A stretch of DNA of 64,000 nt from Lates calcarifer (Eukaryota > Chordata > Actinopteri > Centropomidae). Below the pieces are notes generated by a model. The model was not told the DNA's origin. It did no database searches and was given only the letters and a program-made list of their open reading frames with translations. The translations under genes were made by a program, and so were the position numbers. Where the stretch lies: NCBI RefSeq assembly GCF_001640805.2, contig NC_066837.1, positions 17,971,501-18,035,500 of the forward strand, written 5' to 3'. Shown here piece after piece: positions 37,874-52,320 of this stretch. Every line of letters begins with the position of its first letter. The first letter of the stretch is position 1.

Positions 37874-40800
37874 AGTTTCTAAGCAAGCAAGAGTCTGAAA
37901 TCTCTATAACAATGGGAAGGAGTGGGTGTTTGGTGTGTGTGCGTGTGGATGGGTGAGTTAGGGTAGCCGCAAAACATGAACAAACCAGTAGAAGCAGGCT
38001 GGCCTGGAGGCAGAGAGACTACTACACTCACTACACGAGTGAAAACTTTAACAACAAAGATGTGAACAGTAGTATGTATGTAGAATACATTAGCATGTAG
38101 AAGCAGGCATATATACATGTATCCACACATTTTATCTGTCCTGGTGTTGGTGTTAACCCAGATTTAAAAGCCTAACCAGAAACTGGGCATGCTGCAAATT
38201 GCCTTCAACTACATGTCCTATATATGTTACATTTATTGAACTGCTTGTCACTATTTATCTGAATTATCTGGTACAATTACAAAGGATGAGCTGGTCCAAC
38301 CAATCAATGTCAGGTTTTCCAGTGAGTGCAAAAGCTTTGATGGGTTCTGACCAATAGTGGAGCAAGAGACTAGACCTAGCCTTCAAAGAGTGAATATTTG
38401 CATGACGGGGTGAAATGTGACTGTACATGCACCAACACACCAACTACAAACTTTTTACAATCACCTTTAAAGCCTGCTGTAGGTGAGTGTTTGATAACTC
38501 AGGATACAGACTTCCCCTGGAGTATCACTTTAACATACTGTATGCTATACTTTTTTCAGTCCTGTGGGCTTACATTTAAGCTGCAGCAGCTACAGAGTGT
38601 GCTTTCACTCTTAAGTGTCTGAATTAATATTTTAACACTGGCAAATTTCAAATTTCAATGTCAGCTGGCATCTCGAAGGTAGCAGCTTTTCACTGGATCT
38701 AAAGTGACCTGAAGGCACGTCTGTAAAACAACAATAAGGCAATGCAATTTTTAATAACTGTGTCAGTGCGCTGAGCGACCCAAGCTGCAGTTGGGGAGAA
38801 AAATGTGTTTTTATTGAGACTAAAAATAATCTCTAGAAAATAAATGGTGTCCGACTGAGGAAAGACGCTGATTCAGTTATTGTCTCAAACCACATTTCTA
38901 ATCAACTGGCTGGCTCAAGGGACTTAACACATTCACCTTAGCTGCCAGCACCCTGCTCTGAGTCATCACTACACACTCAGAAAAATTCCTGCTCACACCA
39001 CTGTATACAAAGTCACATGTACCTACTCACACTCCCATTCTCTTTTACTTTCTCTCTTTGGCACACATAAACACAGGTATCCAGCTCAACATGTGTGTTC
39101 AGGCAGGGTCATAACACCTATTTTTGGCAAAAAGACTGTAATTAAACGACCTTGGCTCGTGGTCACGAAGCAGGAGTGACGAAAATTCACTGAGGTGATA
39201 AAGCAAAACTGTACCATCAGAGCATGAGAGGCGCTGGAATAGGTGTGGGAAGGAATTTGAGACGCTGCCACGATTCTTCTCCCAAATGCGATTTCAGCAC
39301 ACTGAGATGAAGCATTTCGATCCTGAAGTGTCAAATTCAACCAGGGTGACCAGATGTGTAATCTCGCTCAGCCATACCCCTGGCTCAAATGATGATAAAA
39401 CTGATAAAACTGGGGAGACGGATCCCCTGAACTGAGCCAAGTGGTTCTGAAAGCAGAGCACAATTCTTGTCTTCTGAAGCTGTCAGATGTAGCGTCTCAC
39501 CAACAGTATGGTGCCAAATATCTGTCTGTTCCAAACCAACTTGGTTTTCAAGTTAGCTTGACGGCACCCAAACCACCATGCATGCATTTATAGATAAAAG
39601 TTTTGGAATCAAATTTGATAAACATCAAGCCTACATTAGATAAGGCCATTTAAGGGGGCTGACTGGTTTAAACATTCCAACTACATGGGAAACTGTCCTC
39701 GAGTCTGCTGCAAGAAGAAGCGGACGACACAGTTAACAATGTCCTCTTGCAGAGGAACAAAATACTCTGGACTTGTTACACTTTCCCACTCACCAGTGAC
39801 AAATGAATTTTGTTGCCATGCAAGTAAATTTGTCCAGTGTGTCTCACATTTAACCACTGTACCACTGATAACTGTGCCAGAAACATGGACTCACTAGACC
39901 TGCAGTCTGCTGCAGTCTGATATGTTTGGCACTAGTTGTTGTATTGAGTACATTACCCTGTTGGCACCAAATTCCAGAATCTGAAAGAGCTGGTGTCTGA
40001 AAAGCACTGCATTCACAAGGACAAATAAAATGCAAATGTCTTCAAATGGACAAGAATAATGCAGATTTGGCAGCTTTTCATATAAAAACAAGATCCAGAA
40101 GCAAATCTTTACACTTCCCTGAATGAACCACAGACTTTCCCTTCTCCAACAGGCAGAGTTTTTTAAATCAAAAATTAAACTTATCAACTGTGTCATTCTT
40201 CCTTGTTATAAAAGATGCAAGAATCAGTGAACACAAGTTGGATTTTCCAGCCAGTCAGCTCTACTAATGCTAATGCGCTGGACAGCGATAGGTGATGCTT
40301 AGTGTTGTGTCTGTACTTACTACAGGACTTGATTAGTATCATGAACTGAGCTAAAGGTATGATGTGATAAGGCTATCTGACAGCATCAGTATCAAAACTT
40401 CATTTCAAATAAACACCATTCATAAAACACATTTAAATAATGGTATAATTAATCGACAGGACATCACAAAATGCTTATCTGCTCTGCTCACCTTCATTTG
40501 ATCCTTCATGAATGTAAGCTTGTGCTGGTGTGTTGTGTGTGCAGTTACTGTCTTATCCGGCTTGTTTATCTGTGCCTTTGTTTGTGTGAGTGTGTGCTCA
40601 GCAACTTATTCTTGGGAACATTTCAGAGGAGCCGAAGTAGCCCACACTTTAAGCTGCTGGTATCAGCTTGATGTTTTCGGCCTCCTGCAGGAAGAGATGA
40701 CGTCTCCCACTGAGCGTGCGAATTAGGCGAGCCAATGTTGACATAGCTGTTGGCTGCTTCAGGAGACAGCCAGATCCACTCTTGTCTTTTTAGAGAGAGG

Positions 40801-41019
40801 GAGAACCCGCCACCAGAGCATTTGAACGGCAGTCATATCAGCACAGGCCAGGTTTTTAGTAGAAGTGAGCATGTAGTGTGTGTGTCACCTGAGAGTTTGT
40901 CAACACAATTTCTAATTAAACAGCTTCTAATAACGAATCAAGCTGCGCCAAAAGTATTTAACCACCTCTCAAATGAACAGCGAGGAGAGGCAGCATGGCA
41001 GAGGTTGAACGAGGTCAAC

Positions 41020-41036
41020 GGGGGGGGGGGGGGGGG
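41020..41036. repeat. G17 homopolymer
   Basis: Unusually long pure G run in a GA-rich context; shorter G runs occur near 53911 and 58497. Confidence 0.95.
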
Positions 41037-43102
41037 CAAAGAAATGCAGAGAGGAGCAGACAGCAGCAAAAGAAAAGAAATGTGACAACAGAGGACTTTA
41101 ATACTCTGCAATAAAAATGAACTTTGGCTTAATGATGGCAGCAGAGGAAGGGCTGTTTTGCTGGCTACATCAAAAAGGTTTATCCTCTGTACAGTGGCCA
41201 CTTTAGCACATTTAGACTCAGCTTATCGGGCTCAGGTCTAGGGTTAGTCCAGAATCCATCAGCTTCTTAAGGCTCAGATGTACTTTTTATCCACGGATTA
41301 CCAATCAATTGATCAACAAGTAATAAGAGACCTTGAAACACTCACTGAGTATTCTTAGTAAAACTCTGCTGTTGCATTTATAGGGTGAACTGAAAATTCT
41401 AATATCATTTTCTACTTTTCACAAAGATGCACAAAAAACTTGTGAAACAGAGGCACCAAAACACTGAGGTCAGACAGGTCTTTGGCTCTCTGTATTTTGC
41501 CTCAAACCTTACAGGAGAGGGTGGGCAGACAGAGAGTGGGAGAAGAGAGAAATAGATAGAGGGACTTGTTCAGAGAGAGAGCATGGGCATGCAGTGGTCC
41601 AGAGAAGGGGAGGAATGAAAGAAACGCTGTCCATGCAGTAAACCGGCTGACTCACCCCTATTCTTTCAGCTCCGGTACGGCTGCCGCTAATTCGGCCTAT
41701 TCAGAGCTGGCTTACGGTAACAAGGCAGTCTGGGAGATAACGGTGGAAGCCACAGGCATGTTTAACCCACCCCACCCCCACCCCCACCTCTCCTCCTCTG
41801 CTCCACTGCTTTCCTCTGCAATCTTCCAGCCATCATTCCAGCCTTCTCTACTGTCACTTCCCCTCTTCAAAAGCTCTGCGTCCGAGTCACCATTCGCTTT
41901 CTCGTGACAAATCACCACCCGTTTATATTATTACACTAGTTGTCAAGACCAAAGGCAAATAGCTTTGCTGTACCTTTCTCTGATCTCAGGCCTATCCCTA
42001 ACTGAGGAGCACACCATTTCATATGACGCCAAGCACAGCCAGGCCCGCCACTCTCTGGCTGTTACTATGGAGATGCCAAATGGGCCAAAACAAAGGCAGA
42101 ACAGAAAATAAGCAGCCTCAGACGAGAGCCCCTGGCAGAGCTCTGACAGCCAAATCTGGCTTGGCTGTGGAAACTAGAGCCCCTCCCCACCCCCCCAACC
42201 CCCGTCCCACTCTGTGTGTCTCATTTGCACACCGGGAAGTGTTTATTCCCAGGCAAATATCGATTTAGAGAAATAAACAAATTGACATGACTTGTTGAGA
42301 TGACAGGGAGGGAATTCATTAGCCTCTAAAAGAGGAAGGGTCCTGGAAGGGTGTTTGCACTCTCTCTGAAAGGAGATGAGCTCCGCTGCCGGTCTCACGT
42401 CCTGGCAGAAAAAAAAGCTGCATTGTTGATCTGTGCTTGGCATTCTGAGAAAAACAGGCAGAGACCTCATACCAAAGGACACGCTGAGAACTTTTTTAAG
42501 TGAAATGTGATCACCTGTTAGGCTGGTTACCGTCCTCAGAAATTCTCTCTGCGATGGAACAAGGGCAGAGCCGATGAGAATTCCCACACACGCACAACGG
42601 CACACGGCACAACACAACTCAGTGGAGGATTCAGATCAGCATTTGGTTGATTTTACAGAAAAAAAATGATTAAAACTGAGAGCCATGCTGCCGGGCCATT
42701 ATTCTTGTTTAATGATAATTTCAATACTAAGGCTGAATACATGATTGAAAAAAATATGAGTTTTAATATTTTTCCAGTCTACTGTTTCTCCTGATATGAT
42801 CAATGAAAGCAATTTCACATTAAATGTTGTTAAATGCACTGAACAGTGATACATTAGTATGGCATCGCATTAAAAAAAAAGTGATGACAAATGTTACCAT
42901 ATTATTAGAATATTTAAAGTTGATAACCAATAATGTGACTTTTTGCTTTAAGCTATGGTAAAACTTAAAAGGAATTAACAAGGCTGGAAAGGCAATCTTT
43001 CATTTCTCTCTCTCTCTCTGTCTCTCCCACGCACTATTTAAGCCTTAGTTGGTCTCTCTGAGGTGTTTTTTAAAAATTACTACTTTAAAATACTCTGAAT
43101 TG

Positions 43103-43245
43103 TAGGGATGTCACAAGAATGAATACTTCAGTGGCAAGTCAATGCCAAAATTCAGAAATGGTGACGTACTTCTACTGAGGTATCGCAGATGTCAGATTTA
43201 CTGAAGATGTGATTCTACCACATTACTGGTTTCGAGACATCCCTA
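43103..43245. mobile_element. probable short hAT-type MITE
   Basis: The 143-bp segment begins TAGGGATGTC and ends GACATCCCTA, a perfect 10-bp inverted pair that extends imperfectly inward. The flanking 8-mers CTGAATTG and GAGAATTG agree at six of eight bases, which fits a decayed 8-bp target duplication. TAGGGATG-type ends are common among fish hAT elements. The interior has no coding capacity. Confidence 0.6.
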
Positions 43246-44500
43246 GAGAATTGTACATAGAAGCTGTTTTGTTCTTTTGTCTTCCATGAGACATAATGCT
43301 GCTGTTACTGTATAAAGAGCCTCTAGTTTGGGCTGCACAAGGCCTGTGTCTGTTTTTTAAACCCTTTATCCTTCCGCACAATCTGCCACACTGGCACATT
43401 AGCACTTAAGCCGCAGTAAAAAACCAAGGGAAAACACACATGCACCCACGCAGGGCCAACCGCAATCCAAAGAGCTACACTGCAAAAACCAAGCTGATTA
43501 ATTTAACACTAACAGAGACTAGATATCTACATTTTCTGAAACTTGTGAAGAATCTACCATGTGTTGACATAACTGTTTCTCTTTCAAATACAAATCAGTT
43601 TAGAAATAAATGCAAATGAGCGAAACCATCTTTTCAAATGTTGAGTCGTTGTTCACTGGATTTTATGACTGAATACGAAACTAAACGACATGCACTTGAG
43701 TGAGATATAAATATTTTCTTTTCAGTTCAGGCCACTGAGGACAATGGTGAACAATGGAGAACAGGTGACAGGAACAGGTCAGACTGCATCGCAGCCACCA
43801 GTCCTGTTCAACAGGCCCTGCAGGCACCAGGAAGACACAACCATATAAGGAAGAAAAATCATGTAAAGACAGGTGTGGTGGAAGTGACAATGAAGAATGA
43901 ACCTGCAGGACAGACTTTGTTTACCTGAATAGGACCAACAAAAAAAAAAAAGCACATCTTTTCAGTTTCCACCAGGACCAGCAGGACCAGTTCTCAACAC
44001 CAAACACCAAACACTAAACACACCGAAGACAGCAGATGATAATGAGTGTGAAACATGTTACCGAAATCCCTCTGAGAAGCTGCAGCAGATTGGTAATTCT
44101 CACTGCCTGCGTGTCAGACTCAAGGTGACAATGTGCACGGCTAATAGCCACTGGGTATCTTTATCTCCACGTTAATTACAGCAACAAAAAAAAACAAAAA
44201 ACCTCTCATATTACCTGAATCCACAGATCTAATTTTACACCTTTCATGTAGTCTGTCTCATCATAGAACCTGCTGTGTTAATTCAACACCCAACAGACGC
44301 TCATCACTATGAAGAGAATTAGATGTACAACCAACAGTGTCTAAATTTCAAACCTACCAAACAAATATCCTGAGAGATGACAGTCATGAAAAAGTGAGTG
44401 GTTGATGTAAATGTATATGCACTGGCTAGAACTGATGAATTTGATCTCTAAAAATTAATCTCCACGCATTAATTGCATCCAGTCTTAAACCTTACATTGT

Positions 44501-44545
44501 TTAGATTAGATTAGATTAGATTAGATTAGATTAGATTAGATTAGA
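44501..44545. repeat. (TTAGA)9 pentanucleotide array
   Basis: Nine perfect tandem copies of a 5-bp unit, the only pentanucleotide array seen here. It is not the vertebrate telomere unit. Confidence 0.97.
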
Positions 44546-45910
44546 CTGCACGCAAGGATAATTCTAGGGACATTTTATATTTTTCTTATTGTCAGCAGAT
44601 ACCATGAAAAACCAAAACCAACAATGAACTCATCCCACTAATAAGGATTATCTCTGTGCAGCCAAAGCCGGATCCTAAATTATTTCTCTGTGCCGTAGAG
44701 CTTCACTGTTTTCCAAATAACTACAAAAAAAAAACCACATCAGTGAACAACACTGTTTACTGGGTGATATGTGCCTTTATTACAGTACACATGGGCTGTG
44801 CAGTTTATTTTGAGTCAGTCCCACATACACCATTCTGTTGCTGAAAATACTGGGGCACCAAATCCGTGGCTGTAAACCGTCCCTAACAAATACATTATTT
44901 ACTTCTGTTTGAGTAAAATCTAGACCCGAAACAGTTGTTGGACAAATATCATAAATCAAAGAAAGATGATGAGCTATCGTGGCTACACAACATAGCATGT
45001 GTTTCACATTCACTCACAATTGTATGCTTCCTACCCACAGTACAGCACAGATATTCAGGTTATATATTCACTTTATCAGGAGATTTGTGCATGAGAAAGT
45101 TTGTGTGAAAGAGAGTTAGTGAGTGAGTGACTTGTTGACTTGTATACTATCAAACACACTTATCTAATCCACTGGGAGACGTAGAATTTGCTTCCACCTC
45201 TTTAAATAGATTCCTAATAAAAATAAGGATATAAAATTATGGAACCTGAAGGTCATTAAATTTAACATTTGTGCAGAACTCTTTCAGAAAACCGATTTTA
45301 TGCTCAGAATGTAAGAGCTGATTTCTGCAGCATTTATAGTACATGTCTAACTTCCATTAACTTAGTCCTCAATTTACCCTAATCTTCATCAGAGGAACCT
45401 CTCTACCAACTCCCCTCCTCTCTCTTTACTTCTTTCACTTTCATTCCTACTCTCTCTCTCTCTTTTGGTATGGACAGAAGTTTATCTTTCAGATGTTCTT
45501 CAACTATTTAAAGAAGGACATCCTTTGAAATATTAATGTATTTAATTAAATGTTTCCTAAGAAATGTCATGAATATTTCATTCACGTAGTAAGGTCCATT
45601 AAAAGCCTTTTGCAGTAAATGTCCACCTGTAAGCTGGTGGCAGTGTCTGAGATGCCCACCTTGAGTTACTGTAGTTTGGTCAATTGCATGAGTGCGTTTG
45701 TGTATTGGCAGGGGAGCTAGAAGTATGGATAAACATGAACATTCCTGACCTCAAAGAGGATCACTACTTGGTAAAATGCAAGAACGCAAGTTGAAAAAAT
45801 GAGCAAGAAAGAGAGAGCAGGCAAGGGCGACTCTGCCTGCTCTTGTCAAACATGCAAGAGAGGGTTTTAAAAGCTCATCCTGAAAACTCTTCCACCCGCT
45901 GTCACACATG

Positions 45911-45911
<1 letters not shown>

Positions 45912-45945
<34 letters not shown>

Positions 45946-45970
45946 CACACACACACACACACACACACAC
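45912..45970. repeat. (CA)n microsatellite with one interruption
   Basis: CA run of nearly 60 nt broken once by CAGCA. Confidence 0.96.
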
Positions 45971-46108
45971 ATTCACACATAGAAAGGACACCAATAGGAC
46001 GTGAAGGAAGTGCAGAGGACAGGAGGTGGTCAATAGGATGCACCCGCTGCCATCTCCTGAGCATGAATCAATCGCTGGGCTAATGTTGCTGCCACTTATG
46101 GATCTCCT

Positions 46109-46112
<4 letters not shown>

Positions 46113-46140
<28 letters not shown>
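46113..46140. repeat. (TC)14 microsatellite
   Basis: Uninterrupted CT/TC run, about 140 bp after the CA tract at 45912. Confidence 0.96.
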
Positions 46141-46146
<6 letters not shown>

Positions 46147-48364
46147 GCGACTGTTTTGCCCCCTGAGAGGACATATTTAATTTTTCATAACATCCCGCAG
46201 AATGGCATTTCAGTCACAGTGCTCCTCTGTTGGGCAGCTCCACAGATGGGTGGGGGGTCCCCTACTTCAGATCCCTTGACTCACTAGCTCTGGCTACTAT
46301 GGTTTCTAGTTGCCTCTGTGTTACTTAGCTCCCTGCACAGAGACATCATGCATGATTTCTGTGATTTCCTCTGCAGGGCCGAACAGGTCTGTCCAGATTT
46401 TCGGCATGATAGTCAACAACATTCCTACTAAAGATGTGGTTTTTCAGTTGTGTGGTGGTTTCCATTTAATTGAAGCTTCTTTAAATGCTGGGTTGTTGTT
46501 TTTTGAGCTGATCCTGAACCTGATAAGTGACCTGTTTTATGTATAAGGAGCCTGGGCCGGCTTTGCCCGGATGGTCTAGCAAAAATATCCAACCATTTTT
46601 GTGTCATTTAATGTACTCTGGATGACTCAGCTTCATCAGCTTTCAAGATGGCTATACATAATGATTGATCTTCCATGATCATATATGTTACTTCTAATGT
46701 TCAGTCTGTTAAAAACTAAAGAGGATCTTCTCCGACCCTGTCCACCAACATCAGATCACCAAGTTGCAGCAGGGAGCTCCTATCAGCTAAAACATTCCAA
46801 AAGAAAAAAAAGCACTGTACACTATCAGTCTAGTACTGACGACAGACAGACAAAGTTAGCAACTACCTGATGAACACAGTGGAGCATTAAGCAGCTAAAG
46901 AGCCAAATGTTTTCTGCGAGTGTTGGTGGAGACCAAACCAGAGCCAGAAGGAGAGTGAACTTACATTAATCAGGTGGATGGAAACGAGACATCACATGAT
47001 GCTCTGAGTGCTTAAAGTAAATCGGCAGTTGTTCGGCTATTGGAAAAACATTTACCTATGAATTTTACAGGGGCGGTAACACGACATTGTTGTGTTTACA
47101 GCTTGTTGTGCTGCCCCCAAGTGGCCATGAGAGGATTTAAGCTTTAATAGTTGTCTACAAAGAGATTGGTCAAAAGTTGTTTTTTTTTTTTTGACTCAGC
47201 TTAAATAAATAGTGGTGTTTTTGTTTCCAGACCTAGATATAACTGAACTCATGTTGCAGTCTGGCTGTATGAGGCTAGTAGCAGAAATTGGCAGGTTACA
47301 ACTGTGACTCCCTGATGCCTCAGAAAACAACCATTTGGCTGAGTTCAAACACACACACAGAAGATTCTCAAATATAAAGCTTTTCTGGTTTTATGTCCCG
47401 GCAGGAGCTCTACTCTCACCTCATTAATACTCTCAAAGATGAACAGAACAGTGTCCTCTGGCCTTTCTTACTTCTTTTCTTCCTCTCTGAGTACTTCCCA
47501 TCGTTGTCATACTGTATTCTAACAGACGTTTCTCGGTGAAAAGTTAGGAAAAACAGAGCAGTGTTTCACCCTGTGTGCTGTGTGAGTATTTGGTGCTGGA
47601 TGTGTGCTGGCATACTGAAAGACAGCCAACACTCCCTCTCCACCCCTCTTAATCCCTGTCACTTTATATCTTTTACCTTTGTCTTTTTCTTTTAATTTGC
47701 TTCAATGAATTTCTAAAGAGCAGAGACAAAGTGACAGAGAGAAATGTAGAGACATAAATCACGGTTAAACAGTGGAAGTGTGTCTCAATTTCCAAGTTTC
47801 TTAAGCGAGCGGGAGCTTTTTTTTCCACACGCACCAAAGTATAGGCAGTGAGTAGTGTCGGTTCAGAGGTGAACCAAAGGAATACTAAAGAGCTGTCAGG
47901 GCAAAGAAAAGTGCAAAGTCAACAACTTTCTTTCATCTCAATTCACACAGCGACACAAACCCCACCAAAGAATCCACATCATATCTGTGCAGACGTTAAG
48001 AGTTGCAGGGAGTGGTTGGGGAGGGAGAGTGACAGGGGATGAGAAGCCCTACTCAGCCATTCGTTCCTCACTAGCTGATACATCGAGACATTACGTCAGG
48101 AAAGAGGCTTAAAAAAGACACTTGAACAGGGAAAGTGAATTATGGATGAAGCCATGGCAAGAAAGAGCAGGCGGAGATATATGTTGAGAAATATTTCAAA
48201 ATGCTGACAAAGTGTAAATCCTATTAGATTGGTAGGATAACACAGGAGGATTAACTGACCCCGTCCACTCTGTCCAGACTGTTTCACACTGATACGATAT
48301 AGAAACTCTGAGAAATACTCTTAACAATGATGTCATATGGTCATATACATTTGTCAATGTAATA

Positions 48365-48367
<3 letters not shown>

Positions 48368-48395
<28 letters not shown>
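48368..48395. repeat. (GA)14 microsatellite
   Basis: Uninterrupted GA run. Confidence 0.96.
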
Positions 48396-50099
48396 ATCTA
48401 TGTTGTGAAGGTCTTGACTACTCAACTGAAGCCAACATGGCAACAACTTGCTTTATTTTCCCACATCAAAACATTCTTCTCCACTTCTGCAGCAGTAACC
48501 CTCTTTGAAAAACGCATCAAAAAGAAAGGCTTGTCACAAAAAAAAACCTCCAGGATGTCTCTTTCAAGAACCCTCACTCTCCCACTCTGTCAGGAGGAAT
48601 TTATGGCATCTCAGAAATGTCACTTGCAGTTAAAATCAGGTTTGCTGGCCGGGTGTAGGGGTGGTAGTCGTGGCAGGGGTTACGCCGCTTTGATGTAACC
48701 TGTGTGAGATTGAGAGCAAGAGGGGAGTTGGGGGGGGGCTGAGCAGTGAAGGGTGAGGGTGAACTAATGGCAACTAAAGGCCTCACAAAGGAACAACCCC
48801 ACCTGGATGTGACACAAACCACGGGGAAATGTTGCCTGGTGGTCGCTCATCCCTTCCGTCAGTCAGTCTCTGATCCCTCCAAAAAAAAAAAAAAATAAAA
48901 ATTCTTCAGCATAAAAAGTCTACACCAGGGTCAAACTGATAATGACCCGACCCAACAGACATGGGGAGCAAGGAATGAAAATGAGCAGCGGGTGCAACAG
49001 TTGCTTGTTTTATCCGCCATCTGGGAAGCCTTACAATGTCTCACTAAAAAAATGCATATTAGAATTTATCTTCTCAGTTAGTTTGACAACATCTGTGACT
49101 GGTTACACCAGGATGTACAATCAATCTAATCAGAGGATCCACTCAAGGAGGCCAAATTAATCCATGTGAATGCTCACTGAAGAGTTCAATTCAAATTTGT
49201 GCCAATACCAAGCTGTCTTGACAGCGCTGACCTTTCAGGTAACAGAGAGCCAGAGAGTCCAAAATAGCTGAGGTTATCATCATCTGTGTTGCACTATTCA
49301 CTTTTATTACATTCTCACAGCAATGGTTTATTGAACAAAATGGTGTGCGATGGTGAACAAAATGCCTGGGGAAAGTCAAACAGAACAATAGAGAGATACC
49401 AGAGAGTCATCCAATCCTGGCGATCAGGCGAATACTCATACTACTAATAAATTAATCTGTAGTATCTGTTAAATAAAGTTTGCTTGAAAATTTTAAGTTC
49501 TGAATGAGTTCAAAGCTGTTTTTAAAATCTGATAAATGCTCTGATTTATGTGTAAAATATTAACAACTATATTCTCCAGGGGAAAAATAAGTTATTTAAT
49601 TACTTATTAGACTTGAAATATTTATGGAACATTTGCATTATTTCTTTAAAGCAGAGTTACTGTCATTCTGCAACTGCAGTTATTTACTTTAAGTTTTACA
49701 GTGATTTTAAAAACCGCTCTGCTTGTATGGTGCACCACGACACCCCTTCATGGTTCTGTACTTATTGCAAAGGACATCCTGTCAACGATCTTTTTTTAAT
49801 TCTGTCAAAGTTTTTGTTAAAAGAAGCAGGGCTACAGACTGTTTTAAACTTTATTCTCACATAAAAAATGATTATGTTTTTGTCTAAAACCAAAGAGGGG
49901 GATGTGATGTCAGAGCACCGATGCCCTGATGACTGACACCGATGAGGGAGACACCAGATCAAGGACCCATCAACCTCTCCCTGTCACCCTGCCTGCCGGC
50001 TGATTCATCTCATTTGCTAACATTTGCTCTCTGCCCCCACCCCCCCCTCGAAGAACATGAGCCAAAATCACATGGAGAGCTATCAAACTCACTATTTCT

Positions 50100-50640
50100 G
50101 TCCCTGTCGATGAGAGGGCTCGTTCGCTTTACCACATCCACATCGAACTCGATTTCAAAGTCTATGCATTTGGCTTCAGGGCCAGGGGAAATTTTTTTTT
50201 CCCTCTCCCTCCACAGTCACCCCTCCTGGGGCAGAAAGGCAGATCACTATTTAAAATGGAATAATTTATACATAATGCTTTGGCAGTGGAGTTGCATTGG
50301 CAAGCCTCCTACCCTACTACTGTCCATAGGTTGAGATGGATGAGTTTTTAAATGCACTCGCTCTAAATCCCACTCATGGAGAGCCTCAGGCAAAATGTAA
50401 GTGCACTCCATGTGCTCAGTCAATGAACAGTGGGATGGGATAGGTTTATGCCACTCTCTGATGATACGAAGCGTGAGTTTGTTGGTTGGAGCCATTTTTC
50501 TCACCAGAGCCATCAGGATAGTTGAGGCAATCTTCCTCATAATTTGAGAACTGCTGAGGCCTAAGGGGAGAATGTAATGCACCCGTTCTGAGTGTAATTC
50601 TGACCCTTAATATTGTGTAATCTTCCATGGCTCATAGGCA
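50100..50640. other. repeat-free block, candidate conserved non-coding sequence
   Basis: Overlapping frames on both strands and little simple sequence apart from a short T run near 50192. On the minus strand 50100-50180 reads an acidic, protein-like CIDFEIEFDVDVV but lacks a good acceptor and donor pair. It is most likely intronic regulatory sequence or chance. Confidence 0.2.
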
Positions 50641-52281
50641 GTGGCAGCTATGCTCTGCACTGCAACCAGCAGGTCAAGAAAAAGCCTCTCTCACTTGTAG
50701 CTAAAGCTATTCCTCCCTCTTTTCTCACACTTGCTGGAAGGCAATAGTTTGCCAGTTTGGCAACATGGGAGCCAGTAGACATGACACGAACCTGATCTTT
50801 TCTGGACTTTTCTTATATATTTAAGTAACTGTTGTGCTTGTTGTATTGTAATAGACAGTGAGAAAAGAATGCTGATTTAAAACGTTATCAGAGCACAGAG
50901 CCACGACTTCACTGTGGTCTTCTGTTAGCCACTAAGGAATGCTGCTGATGTGGTGCCAATGAGGCGAGAGAGAGAAACCAAGCGAGTTTAGTGAGGTCCC
51001 ATTGGAAAGGAGGATTAACATTACTGAGCTGCTTTCGTGTGTGTTCACAGTCCTGTGTTACGCAGTGTTACTTGGGTGAAGCTGCTGGACTGGTCACACT
51101 GCTTGTAGATCAGGTGTCCTGCATAAACAAGGTTCGTAACACTACTGGACCCTTCTGCATGTCACACTATAACAAATCTGCTGCTTGGTAAAGGTACTGT
51201 ATATACATGATACATAATGTCCTACAACATACATTAGCTTACACACTATTTACCTATACACAGGTACAATCTAATACACTCCAATACAAAAGTTTCTGAT
51301 AGCTTACTGCGTCCACTCCGGGCCTCGCCGGGCTGCCAACAACATATACTGTGTCAGAGAAGTTAAACTCTATGGTCATTTTGGAGGCTGTAGTTAGTGT
51401 CTTCTTGCATAGAAATCAGCCTGTGCAAAATGATCTTCAAAGACTGGCTGTCTGTCGGAGTCTAGCCAAAGGGAATCCAAATAAATCAATAAATCCATCT
51501 ATGCATTCTCTAAACCACCAGCCCATTCAGAAAGCCCATTCATCTCTCACACTTGTACAATGGACAATCTATAGTGTCCTGTTCACCTAACATTTATGCC
51601 TTTAGATTTCCAACCTAAATCAGTTAACAAATATCCAGATATGTCCATACTGTGTCAACATCCAGTTAAATTGGATTCGCTCTGTGATTGGACTCAGGTT
51701 TCTTTGTTCCTATTTGTTTTGATGTGTGGAAATCTCTGTAGCTATACATATACCTAACATCATCCAATAATTGCCCAAGTTGTTCCAAATATGTTCACAA
51801 ACTTTGGATGACTCGTGGTGAAGACACACATCTGTCTTCACAAAAGAAAAAAACAACAGCATGTGCAAACAACATATGTTTATGTTTTCCTGACAATCAA
51901 TGTATAGTCTTGAGCAGATAAAAATGGTTAAACACAAACTTGAACATGCGCTTGCTCTAAGAGGAACTCATTACACTTGTTCTCTGAGAATTTCAACGCA
52001 TCTCCAGAGAATAAATCGTGATGGGAATAACAACGAGACCGCGGAAATGTCACAACATAAGGGGGGCTGTCAAAAAGTGTGACAGAGGCAGGTAATGCAC
52101 AGGTTGAAAGGAACAAATGTAGTCACTACGACGCGAAGAGCTGTTCTCCCGAGGAGGTTACAAAAGTTGTTAACAGACTTAAATACATCTGGGTATATGA
52201 CAGGCATGCTGTTGTTAAAGTAAACTTAACCAAACAGGCTCTGATACTGAAGAACAACAAGCTGAAGAAGTGATACATTAG

Positions 52282-52320
52282 AAATTTTTAAAAATTTATA
52301 AAAATTTATTTTTAAAAATT
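52282..52320. repeat. AT-only near-perfect palindrome
   Basis: A 39-nt stretch of only A and T built from AAATTTTT and AAAAATTT words that is almost its own reverse complement. It could form a cruciform or hairpin. Confidence 0.8.

Noticed and set aside
44501..44545. TTAGA array as interstitial telomere sequence
   Set aside because: The unit is TTAGA, not TTAGGG, and the array is perfect and short, so it is an ordinary microsatellite.
49942..50334. 130-codon plus-strand frame overlapping a 111-codon minus-strand frame
   Set aside because: Neither has recognisable domains or good splice sites. The block is kept only as a possible regulatory element.
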